Assembly: GCF_007096385.1 (NCBI RefSeq)
Contig: NZ_VJWL01000001.1
Span: 919,477 to 953,191 of the forward strand
Origin: Aliidiomarina halalkaliphila
GTDB lineage: Bacteria; Pseudomonadota; Gammaproteobacteria; Enterobacterales; Alteromonadaceae
Direction of reading: 5' to 3'
DNA length: 33,715 bases
Numbering within the stretch: the first letter of the stretch is position 1; every line of letters starts with the position of its first letter. Made by a program: the position numbers and the translations under genes. Under the pieces are notes generated by a model, which worked only from the letters and a program-made list of their open reading frames with translations, made no database searches and had not been told where the DNA came from. Positions 18,779 through 25,168 of this stretch are shown here, in pieces.

Positions 18779-18967
18779 CCAACGCGGTGCGTTGGCTCGA
18801 ACTGCTCCAAGGCTTTGAGCGCGGAATGACCCCAGCGGGACGCCGTAGATACATCCATGTAGGCTTGGCTGCCGCATCCCTGCGGCAGACACCCGCGCGG
18901 TGCCAGTTCCTCCCTCATGCCTCAACGTCACGCTAGCTCTATCTCCGTACCCAACGCACTTCGTTGG
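18777..18967 (+). repeat. composite intergenic repeat, locus 1
   Basis: Bounded by two 17-bp palindromes of the form CCAAC-N7-GTTGG, at 18779–18795 and 18951–18967. The left one extends to a perfect 9-bp hairpin, AGCCAACGC-GGT-GCGTTGGCT, starting at the yfcH stop codon. Between them lies a copy of the element also found twice at locus 2 (24001–24317), in the same orientation. It separates the convergent 3' ends of yfcH and ybbP and could act as a bidirectional transcription barrier. No coding potential. Confidence 0.8.
18835..18896 (+). repeat. hairpin repeat element, copy C3
   Basis: About 60 bp, sharing GGGACGCCGTA, CATCCATG, AGGCTTGG and CTGCCGCATCCCTGCGGCAG with copies at 24108 and 24189. 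It holds an 8-bp hairpin CTGCCGCA-TCCC-TGCGGCAG (18869–18888), a dyad TACAT-CC-ATGTA (18850–18861) and terminal inverted repeats GCGGG/CCCGC. Confidence 0.85.
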
Positions 18968-18986
18968 CCGGAAATTAGCTAAAACG

Positions 18987-21485
18987 TCATTGCAATCGGC
19001 GGATCAAAGCACCGGTTTGATGCTGTAAAAGACGGTAGCAAACGGACCAACCCAGCGCGGCTACAATCACCGCTCCCACTGAAGGACCCAATAACCAGAA
19101 CCGCCAATGGAAGGTCGGTTGCATATTAAATACCTGAGTTTGCAAGGCATACACAGCCACTTCCATGGCTATGGTGGCAATAAGCCCTGCCAGAGCGCCA
19201 AGCACCACAAACTCATAACTCACCGCCCGCGACAGCAACGACGATCGTGCACCTAAGGTACGCAGTATCACGAGCTCCTGTCGGCGCTCGTCGAGCGAGG
19301 CTTGCACCTGAGCGACTAATACCAAGGCACCAGCAAAGATCACCAACACCATCACAAAGGTGATCGCCAATGAAACATGCCCGATCACATCGCGAATTTG
19401 CGTGAGTATATCTTCTACGTCGATCAATGAGGCTTGTGGGAAATCACGGAATAATCGATAAAGCTCCACTCGTCGCTCCGGTGGCAAATGGAAACTAGCG
19501 ATATAGGTCGCGGGCATCCCTTCGAGTAAATCTGGGCTAAATACCATATAGAAATTGGGCTGCATGGTATTCCAGTCCACTTCCCGAATATTAGTAATCG
19601 GAACGGTAAACTCATCAGCGGCCACTCGGAATGTAAGCTCATCACCAACACGCACGTTAATGCGCTCGGCAACTTGAGATTCTACGGAGACGCCCGCTTT
19701 ACCAGGGCTAAACCACTCCCCTTGCAAAATACGGTTTTCTGCCGGCAAATCCGCCTGCCAAGTGAGCTGCAGTTCACGTCCGAAACCTTCACGAAACTCA
19801 CTTTCATCCCGTTCTTCTTTGGTCACTGCATCACGTACCATGGTGCCATTAATCGCCACTAACCGACCGGGTACTATAGGGTATAACTCGGTGGCTTGAA
19901 TGGATTCGGCGGCAAACATCTCCTGCATTGGGGCAACTTGATGGGGCGCGACATTCACCACAAAATAATTAGGCGCATCTTCAGGAAGTTGATTTTGCCA
20001 GTCATCCAGGAGCTCATTGCGCAATGCGAGGACCAAGAGAAACAGCATGATGGCGATGGAGAAACTGAGCATCTGCATGCTGTTTTGTGCAGCTCGGCGC
20101 TGGAGCCCAGCCATGGCTAAACGCCAACTGCTACCCGCTTGCATGCCTGCACTGCGGCTTGCGCGTATAAACAATCGGCTTATGGCTAACAGCAATAGCA
20201 TGGCGACAACGCCGCCAGCGAATAACGCCACGGAAAGCATCAGAGAACCACTATAAATCACCATCAAGAGGAATATGGTGCTGCCGGCAATCAACCAATG
20301 CAGCCATTTCCCGAGGCCTTGTGCGACGATGTCGCGTCGCAACACGCGCAAAGGTGGAATTTTCAATAAACGGAGTAATGGATACAGGCTAAACATCAGT
20401 GCGCACAGCAGTCCTGTAGCTACGGCAAGCACATAGGGGCCGCTGCCACCACTCGGAAGCGCATAACCTAGTTGTTCGCTTACCCACCAAATCACGCCAT
20501 ACTGCAGCACGTTGCCTAAAATTAACCCCAGCACAATGCTCACCCCCGTAAGAAGCAGCAAGTGCAACGTGAAGATTCGGGTGATTTGTGGGGTGCGGCC
20601 GCCCAGGGTTTTCATAATTGCGACGGCATCAAAATTGCGTTGGGCGTAGCGCTGGGCGGCAACGGCTACGGCGGTTGCCGCGAGAACAACACCGAGCAAG
20701 CTGGCTAACAACATAAAGCGCTCGGCTCGATTTAACGCCGCAGATAACGGTGAATCCCCGTCTTGAATGCTGGTCCAACGCTGGGTCACGTCGTCTAATT
20801 GCGGCAGCAACCACGTTTCGTAGCGCTGAATATCGCTAGGATCGCCAGCAAATAGATAATTGTAATTCACCCGACTGCCGGGCTGAATTAAACCGGTGCG
20901 CTCCAACTCATCGATATGAATCAGCACGGTCGGGCTATCGGCAAATACATTAAAACCGGAGTCTGGCTGATGACTTAGCACATGCGTGACAGTAAATTCC
21001 GCATCACCAATTTCCAAGACACTGCCAATGTCTAAAGCGAGCGCTTGAAATAAACTGCCCTGCACCCAAACCTCACCTGCTTGGGGCAGGCTATCGATGC
21101 GATCGCCGTCCATATACGGTGCCGATGCAACTTCAAGATGCCCGCGCAAAGGATACCCGTCACTCACAGATTTGACGTCGACCAGTGTCATCTCGCCGTT
21201 AGTAAACGCCATCGAGTTAAAGGTCACACGGCGCGCCCAAGCCACGTTCTCTTGCTCTGCACGATCTAACCAGTCGGTGGGGATTTCAGCACCGCGTGCA
21301 CGCAACACGCGGTCGGCAGCGAGAAACTCAGAACTTCGGTCGAGCAACCCCAGCTGCAAGCGCTCGCTAAATACCGACAAACTTAAAACCGCAGTGACGG
21401 CTAGCGCCACGGCGGCCGCCATGATGGTTAACTCACCACGACGCAACTCATGCTTGAGTAATCGCCAAGAAATTTTAGGCCACAT
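18987..21485 (-). CDS. ybbP: ABC transporter permease YbbP (FtsX-like, duplicated MacB/LolC type)
   Basis: 832 aa (E. coli YbbP 804 aa). Membrane protein with two FtsX/MacB-type modules. TM1 lies at about residues 20–40 and is followed by a periplasmic domain. A three-helix FtsX core lies at about 260–370, a central pair at about 385–445 and another TM near 480. A second periplasmic domain follows, and a C-terminal FtsX core (about 700–820) contains QASLDERRQELVILRTLGA. I chose the ATG at 21485 (GGAG seven bases upstream), which overlaps ybbA by 11 bp; an in-frame ATG at 21515 would overlap by 41 bp. It pairs with YbbA; a role in releasing membrane-embedded lipophilic molecules is proposed but the substrate is unproven. 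Confidence 0.92.
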   Translation of the reverse strand: MWPKISWRLLKHELRRGELTIMAAAVALAVTAVLSLSVFSERLQLGLLDRSSEFLAADRVLRARGAEIPTDWLDRAEQENVAWARRVTFNSMAFTNGEMTLVDVKSVSDGYPLRGHLEVASAPYMDGDRIDSLPQAGEVWVQGSLFQALALDIGSVLEIGDAEFTVTHVLSHQPDSGFNVFADSPTVLIHIDELERTGLIQPGSRVNYNYLFAGDPSDIQRYETWLLPQLDDVTQRWTSIQDGDSPLSAALNRAERFMLLASLLGVVLAATAVAVAAQRYAQRNFDAVAIMKTLGGRTPQITRIFTLHLLLLTGVSIVLGLILGNVLQYGVIWWVSEQLGYALPSGGSGPYVLAVATGLLCALMFSLYPLLRLLKIPPLRVLRRDIVAQGLGKWLHWLIAGSTIFLLMVIYSGSLMLSVALFAGGVVAMLLLLAISRLFIRASRSAGMQAGSSWRLAMAGLQRRAAQNSMQMLSFSIAIMLFLLVLALRNELLDDWQNQLPEDAPNYFVVNVAPHQVAPMQEMFAAESIQATELYPIVPGRLVAINGTMVRDAVTKEERDESEFREGFGRELQLTWQADLPAENRILQGEWFSPGKAGVSVESQVAERINVRVGDELTFRVAADEFTVPITNIREVDWNTMQPNFYMVFSPDLLEGMPATYIASFHLPPERRVELYRLFRDFPQASLIDVEDILTQIRDVIGHVSLAITFVMVLVIFAGALVLVAQVQASLDERRQELVILRTLGARSSLLSRAVSYEFVVLGALAGLIATIAMEVAVYALQTQVFNMQPTFHWRFWLLGPSVGAVIVAALGWSVCYRLLQHQTGALIRRLQ

Positions 21486-22155
21486 GCTGTTGCTCCACGA
21501 GCTGTCCGGCATCAAGCCGCAAAATGCGATCGCATCGTTGCGCCAGCTTGTCGTCGTGGGTTACGACCACCAAGGTGGTATTAAACTCACGGTTTAATTC
21601 AAACAACAACGCTTCTACCCGTTCCCCAGTTTTACTATCGAGGTTTCCGGTGGGTTCATCGGCGAACAGAATTTGTGGCTGGCCAATAAACGCGCGGGCA
21701 ATGGCAACACGTTGTTGCTCACCACCGGAAAGTTGATTTGGATAATGGGTTAAGCGCTCACTCAGCCCAACTTTCGCCAGCAGTTCGCGCGCTTCTTTCT
21801 CCGGATTTGGACGGCCAGCAAGTTCAGCGGGCAACATCACATTCTCAAGGGCCGTTAAACTTTGAATTAGAAGAAATGACTGGAAAATAAAGCCGATTTT
21901 CTCGCCGCGCAAAATCGCACGTTGTTCTTCATCCAAATCATTCAGATTTACGTTATCTATAACAACCTGTCCTGTTGTTGGCAGGTCTAAGCCCGCGAGT
22001 AACGACAGCAACGTGGATTTACCAGAACCGGACGCACCGACCACTGCCACCACTTCACCCCGGTCGATTGAGAAGCTTAACTCGGATAAAATTTGCAATT
22101 CACCGTCGCTGGTCGCAACATTGCGAGATACTGATTGAACTTGAATAAGTGCCAT
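21475..22155 (-). CDS. ybbA: ABC transporter ATP-binding protein YbbA (LolD-like)
   Basis: 226 aa. Walker A GASGSGKST (40–48), Q-loop FIFQSF, signature LSGGEQQ (143–149), Walker B ILFADEP with Asp167–Glu168, and H-loop VVTHD. This is the type-VII (LolD/MacB) ATPase class that drives mechanotransmission across the inner membrane. It overlaps the partner permease ybbP. Its start codon directly abuts that of the divergent tesA (CATATG at 22153–22158), so its promoter and ribosome site lie inside the tesA coding sequence. The ybbA–ybbP/tesA arrangement matches E. coli. Confidence 0.96.
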   Translation of the reverse strand: MALIQVQSVSRNVATSDGELQILSELSFSIDRGEVVAVVGASGSGKSTLLSLLAGLDLPTTGQVVIDNVNLNDLDEEQRAILRGEKIGFIFQSFLLIQSLTALENVMLPAELAGRPNPEKEARELLAKVGLSERLTHYPNQLSGGEQQRVAIARAFIGQPQILFADEPTGNLDSKTGERVEALLFELNREFNTTLVVVTHDDKLAQRCDRILRLDAGQLVEQQHVA

Positions 22156-22785
22156 ATGTTTAAAAAATTCCTTTACATCATTGTTGTCATTGGCCTAGCC
22201 GTATCGTGTTCAGTACGTGCTGCAGACACAAACGTATCATTATTAGTTCTCGGCGATAGCCTTAGCGCAGGTTATGGTATCGCCGAAGCCGACACTTGGG
22301 TGGCAGAAATCGACCGGACCTGGTCATTACATCACCCCAACTTACGTATTATCAACGCAAGCATTAGCGGCGAAACTACCCAAGGTGGCTTAGCGCGCTT
22401 GGAATCTTTAATAGATCGCCATCAGCCGGATATTGTGTTTATTGAGCTGGGTGGTAACGACGGCTTACGTGGATTTAATCTCGATACCATGGAATCTAAT
22501 CTACGAGAGATGGTAACAATCCTCCAGTCCAGAAACATTCAGGTCGCACTTAGTGAAGTGGAAATTCCGCCGAATCTGGGACGTCGTTATACTCGCATGT
22601 TTCGGGATGTTTTTCATACCGTCGCCGACGACAAAGGCATTCCATTAATTCCATTTTTTATGCGTGAGGTCGCCCTCAACGCCGAATACATGCAAGCGGA
22701 TGGCATTCACCCTAACCTCGCTGCACAACCGGTTATAGCGGATATTATGGAGCCACAACTACGTGCTCTGCTGGAGGCATTGTGA
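22156..22785 (+). CDS. tesA: multifunctional periplasmic acyl-CoA thioesterase I / protease I / lysophospholipase L1 TesA
   Basis: 209 aa SGNH hydrolase. An N-terminal signal peptide (MFKKFLYIIVVIGLAVSC…VRA) is followed by the mature start ADTN. Block I GDSLSAGYG contains Ser35, block III GGNDG is present, and block V DGIHP supplies Asp182 and His185. E. coli TesA hydrolyses long-chain acyl-CoA, lysophospholipids and some esters. An in-frame TTG at 22135 would add seven residues ahead of the signal peptide; the ATG is preferred. The upstream Shine–Dalgarno is weak (AAGTG). The stop overlaps the next gene by 4 bp (GTGA). Confidence 0.96.
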   Translation: MFKKFLYIIVVIGLAVSCSVRAADTNVSLLVLGDSLSAGYGIAEADTWVAEIDRTWSLHHPNLRIINASISGETTQGGLARLESLIDRHQPDIVFIELGGNDGLRGFNLDTMESNLREMVTILQSRNIQVALSEVEIPPNLGRRYTRMFRDVFHTVADDKGIPLIPFFMREVALNAEYMQADGIHPNLAAQPVIADIMEPQLRALLEAL

Positions 22786-23348
22786 GTGCTCGAACGCCCC
22801 GCCACTACGTTTATGTCAGCATTGGCAGTAATTTAGCCCCAGAGCAGCATGTGGCCCGCGCCCTGCGTGAACTAGCCCAGCGTTTTGGCGAAGTGCTAGT
22901 ATTGCCAATCGTGAAAACTGAGCCCTGCGATATTCATAGCGAACATGCATTCTTTAATACGCTGGTCATCTTTGCCGCCAGAGAAAGCGCCGAAACCATT
23001 AAAGAATGGTTTAACCAGCTAGAGGCTGAGCATGGTCGTGATCGCAACGATCCACTGCGTAGCCAGAAAGATCGGACTCTCGATTTAGATATTTTGCACA
23101 TCAGTCCAGAGCTCAGTATGGCGACAATGTCGGCCTTTGATGAGCCCTATACTCAGGTGTGTATCGAGGCCCTAACAAGCCCACAGAACACACAACACAT
23201 TACCTTAGGCAACTTGCAATTAGGTCACCGACCGGCCACCGTCTACACGAATGATGGCAGCAGTCATGTATTCATTATCGAGGATACTTTGGATCGCCTG
23301 TTGCAGCGCTTCGAAACCACCCTCCACCGGGAGCAAGGTCTCGCTTAG
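22782..23348 (+). CDS. folK: HPPK (FolK)-family pterin pyrophosphokinase, divergent
   Basis: 188 aa. The HPPK fold is indicated by YVSIGSNLAPEQHVARAL, FFNTLV, and RDRNDPLRSQKDRTLDLDIL with metal-binding Asp101 and Asp103. HPPK transfers pyrophosphate from ATP to 6-hydroxymethyl-dihydropterin. After residue 105 it no longer resembles E. coli FolK (159 aa). The usual C-terminal segment is missing, and the last 42 codons are antisense to the 3' end of folM. It starts at a GTG that overlaps the tesA stop (GTGA). A second, canonical folK next to panB or pcnB may exist elsewhere; this copy may serve a folM-linked pterin route. Both points are inference. Confidence 0.82.
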   Translation: MSARTPRHYVYVSIGSNLAPEQHVARALRELAQRFGEVLVLPIVKTEPCDIHSEHAFFNTLVIFAARESAETIKEWFNQLEAEHGRDRNDPLRSQKDRTLDLDILHISPELSMATMSAFDEPYTQVCIEALTSPQNTQHITLGNLQLGHRPATVYTNDGSSHVFIIEDTLDRLLQRFETTLHREQGLA

Positions 23349-23945
23349 AACCTGCTTTTTGTCAGCATCGCTGTGCTCCGGCAAAAATTTAATCGGGCCT
23401 GGCTGAATCGCATTCACGCGTATGCTCGGCGCTAAGCGCTTGGCAAAGCTCAGCATCAGATTCTCTAGCCCCGCTTTGGTGGAACAATACAGGGCATACT
23501 CAGGATTCGGATTACTCGCGTAAATATCGGTGATATGAATGATATTGGCGGTAGTTCGCACTCGCTTTTCTAACTGTGAGCGCAGCCCTTCATTCAATCG
23601 CGCCGGAAGCTTCATGTGAATCTGATACAGCTGGTCATAGAACGCACAGGCGTCGTCGGTGTGCGCTGCATCTTTCTCGTAGAGTGAGGCGTTGTGCAAC
23701 ACAAAGTCGAGATGACTGGCTGTACGTTGGATATGCGCAATGGCCTGATCCACGCTAGCATCGCTGAGCGCATCACAGGTCACAATCGAGAGATCAGCGT
23801 TGGTCGTGGCTAGCTCAGCGAGCTCACCATCGTGAGAGCGTGACAATGCAATCACCTGCCAACCCTCAGCCAGCAGATAACGAGTCATGTGCAGCCCAAG
23901 ACGGCGTCCGGCGCCTGTAATCAACGCGATGGGTTGTTTGGTCAT
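23220..23945 (-). CDS. folM: dihydromonapterin/dihydrofolate reductase FolM (SDR family)
   Basis: 241 aa short-chain dehydrogenase. The cofactor motif is TGAGRRLG (10–17), with the RR typical of NADPH-dependent pteridine reductases. The active site is Thr139 and Y153-CST-K157. NAIQPGPIKFLPE and the C-terminal VDGG are FolM/PTR1-like. E. coli FolM reduces dihydromonapterin to tetrahydromonapterin. It lies tail to tail with folK and overlaps its 3' end by 129 bp. Its own C-terminus (VDGGRSVT) is standard, which argues that folM is the intact partner and folK the extended one. Confidence 0.93.
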   Translation of the reverse strand: MTKQPIALITGAGRRLGLHMTRYLLAEGWQVIALSRSHDGELAELATTNADLSIVTCDALSDASVDQAIAHIQRTASHLDFVLHNASLYEKDAAHTDDACAFYDQLYQIHMKLPARLNEGLRSQLEKRVRTTANIIHITDIYASNPNPEYALYCSTKAGLENLMLSFAKRLAPSIRVNAIQPGPIKFLPEHSDADKKQVLSETLLPVEGGFEALQQAIQSILDNEYMTAAIIRVDGGRSVT

Positions 23946-24107
23946 AATCAGTCCCCTAAAGTTAATGCTGATAGCTTAACGCAGTTCCCCCCAAATAGGA
24001 TCATGTTCGTTGCGGGAATAGCACCGCCCTCTGAGCCAGCAATACAACAGTAGCCAACCCACCGCGTTGGCCTGAAATGGGGTCATGTTCGCTGCGGGAA
24101 TAGCATC

Positions 24108-24170
24108 GTGAGGGACGCCGTAAATGCATCCATGCAGGCTTGGGCGCGGCATCCCTGCCGCTCAAGGCCC
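24108..24170 (+). repeat. hairpin repeat element, copy C1
   Basis: Shares GTGAGGGACGCCGTAAATGC and CATCCATGCAGGCTTGG with copy C2. Its terminal hairpin is GCGGCA-TCCC-TGCCGC (24146–24161): both arms differ from C2/C3 yet remain complementary. Confidence 0.85.
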
Positions 24171-24188
24171 AGAGGCAGAGTTGGCCTC

Positions 24189-24254
24189 GTGAGGGACGCC
24201 GTAAATGCATCCATGCAGGCTTGGCTGCCGCATCCCTGCGGCAGACACCCTCAC
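24189..24254 (+). repeat. hairpin repeat element, copy C2
   Basis: 66 bp bounded by the perfect 7-bp inverted repeats GTGAGGG and CCCTCAC. Inside are the dyad TGCAT-CC-ATGCA (24206–24217) and the 8-bp hairpin CTGCCGCA-TCCC-TGCGGCAG (24225–24244). It is the best-preserved copy in the window. Confidence 0.87.
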
Positions 24255-24351
24255 AACGCGTATCCGCCGCACCGCCCTGAGGCCAGCAATACAACAGTAG
24301 CCAACCCACCGCGTTGGTCTAAAACCACATCGAATAATTAACGGCGGACAC

Positions 24352-24376
24352 AAAAAAACCCGCTGGTTTCAGCAGG
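24352..24376 (-). terminator. terminator of the tRNA-Ala/Glu operon
   Basis: On the minus strand a 7-bp stem CCTGCTG/CAGCGGG (one G·U pair) with loop AAAC is followed by seven T's (24352–24358). It lies 14 bases beyond the 3' end of the last tRNA-Glu. Confidence 0.88.
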
Positions 24377-24389
24377 CTTTCGGAATATA

Positions 24390-24465
24390 TGGCGTCCCCT
24401 AGGGGATTCGAACCCCTGTTACCGCCGTGAAAGGGCGGTGTCCTAGGCCTCTAGACGAAGGGGAC
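24390..24465 (-). tRNA. tRNA-Glu(UUC), copy 1
   Basis: Complete 76-nt cloverleaf with encoded CCA, acceptor GUCCCCU/AGGGGAC and anticodon loop CUUUCAC (UUC). Nearly identical to E. coli tRNA-Glu. Last gene of the operon, just before the terminator. Confidence 0.98.
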
Positions 24466-24489
24466 CCGGATCTTGGTATCTAAAATAAG

Positions 24490-24583
24490 TGGCGTCCCCT
24501 AGGGGATTCGAACCCTTGTTACTGCCGTGCTAAAGGTCTAGCGCGGTGTCCTTGGACAACGCCTCACGGCGTTAACAAGTGCC
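24490..24583 (-). pseudogene. tRNA-Glu-derived structured repeat 1 (not a functional tRNA)
   Basis: The 3' part matches tRNA-Glu: T-loop, acceptor 3' strand, CCA. It lacks a D-arm, its anticodon arm is rebuilt, and the T-stem has an A×C mismatch. Instead the minus-strand RNA can form a long helix, CUUGUU…GCCGUG with CACGGC…AACAAG. This encloses a hairpin GCG-N-UGUC-CAAG-GACA-N-CGC and a small GCUA/UAGC stem. The same layout occurs in repeat 2. It lies between two real tRNA-Glu genes and must be co-transcribed. Confidence 0.8.
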
Positions 24584-24603
24584 TGACTGTTCGGTGAAAT
24601 AAG

Positions 24604-24679
24604 TGGCGTCCCCTAGGGGATTCGAACCCCTGTTACCGCCGTGAAAGGGCGGTGTCCTAGGCCTCTAGACGAAGGGGAC
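24604..24679 (-). tRNA. tRNA-Glu(UUC), copy 2
   Basis: 76 nt with encoded CCA, identical in its body to copies 1 and 3. Its trailer (CTTATTT) is the same as that after structured repeat 1. Confidence 0.98.
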
Positions 24680-24706
24680 CCGGATCTTATCTTGCTTGTA
24701 GCGAGT

Positions 24707-24822
24707 TGGCGTCCCCTAGGGGATTCGAACCCTTGTTACTGCCGTGCCAAAGGTTTAGCGCGGTGTCCTCGGACATCGCCCGCGCTGGTGTAGCCAGCGC
24801 CTCACGGCGGCAAACAAGTGCC
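24707..24822 (-). pseudogene. tRNA-Glu-derived structured repeat 2 (not a functional tRNA)
   Basis: Same architecture as repeat 1, sharing its derived changes (AACAAGGG in place of AACAGGGG, CGGCAGU in place of CGGCGGU). It carries in addition a perfect 7-bp hairpin, GCGCTGG-TGTAG-CCAGCGC (24782–24800), that repeat 1 lacks. Differences between the two copies keep pairing: the loop changes from CAAG to CGAG, and GCUA/UAGC becomes GCUA/UGGC. The trailer after its CCA (ACTCGCTACAA) equals that after tRNA-Glu copy 3. Confidence 0.8.
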
Positions 24823-24843
24823 AATCTGTTCATTGTAGCGAGT

Positions 24844-24919
24844 TGGCGTCCCCTAGGGGATTCGAACCCCTGTTACCGCCGTGAAAGGGCGGTGTCCTAG
24901 GCCTCTAGACGAAGGGGAC
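24844..24919 (-). tRNA. tRNA-Glu(UUC), copy 3
   Basis: 76 nt with encoded CCA and anticodon UUC. First of the three Glu genes in transcription order, 24 bases after tRNA-Ala. Confidence 0.98.
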
Positions 24920-24943
24920 GCATTTCTCGTTACATCCGAAAGA

Positions 24944-25019
<76 letters not shown>

Positions 25020-25065
25020 ACATTCGGAAATTACTGCTTCAGACTGTGTCCTGACAGCGAGGCGC

Positions 25066-25094
25066 ATTCTAAGAATCCACCGTACCACTGTCAA
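25066..25094 (-). promoter_or_regulatory. promoter of the tRNA-Ala/Glu operon
   Basis: Minus strand TTGACA (25089–25094), 17-base spacer, TAGAAT (25066–25071), then the G/C-rich discriminator GCGCCTCGC. The same nine bases follow the -10 of the tRNA-Val promoter. Near-consensus sigma-70. Confidence 0.9.
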
Positions 25095-25168
25095 CTGTTT
25101 TTTCGGACTTGTGACCTGTTCGGCTAATTTTTTGCCAATATGCACTCTTTTTCAACAATTGTGCAAAA

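Larger units (their letters stand above)
24001..24317 (+). repeat. composite intergenic repeat region, locus 2
   Basis: Repeat mosaic between the folM 5' end and the tRNA operon terminator. TCATGTTCGYTGCGGGAATAGCA occurs at 24001 and 24082. A block ending in AGCAATACAACAGTAGCC plus the palindrome CCAACCCACCGCGTTGG occurs at 24021–24070 and 24269–24317. Two copies of the hairpin element (24108–24170 and 24189–24254) lie between. The two identical 17-bp CCAAC-N7-GTTGG palindromes (24054–24070, 24301–24317) frame the inner part exactly as at locus 1. No gene is supported here. Confidence 0.85.

Noticed and set aside
24001-24317. Integron attC-like array suggested by the GTTGG/CCAAC inverted repeats
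   Set aside because: The core sites do not fit GTTRRRY/RYYYAAC with the attC layout, there is no gene cassette between them and no integrase.
24001-24341. Open frames of 60–100 codons on both strands through the repeat region
   Set aside because: They consist of repeated DNA, with repeated peptide segments such as HLRRPSRG; there is no ribosome site and no recognisable protein.
24390-24919. CRISPR-like array (regular repeats and spacers)
   Set aside because: The repeats are three complete tRNA-Glu genes and two tRNA-derived segments, not short identical repeats with unique spacers; no cas genes are present.
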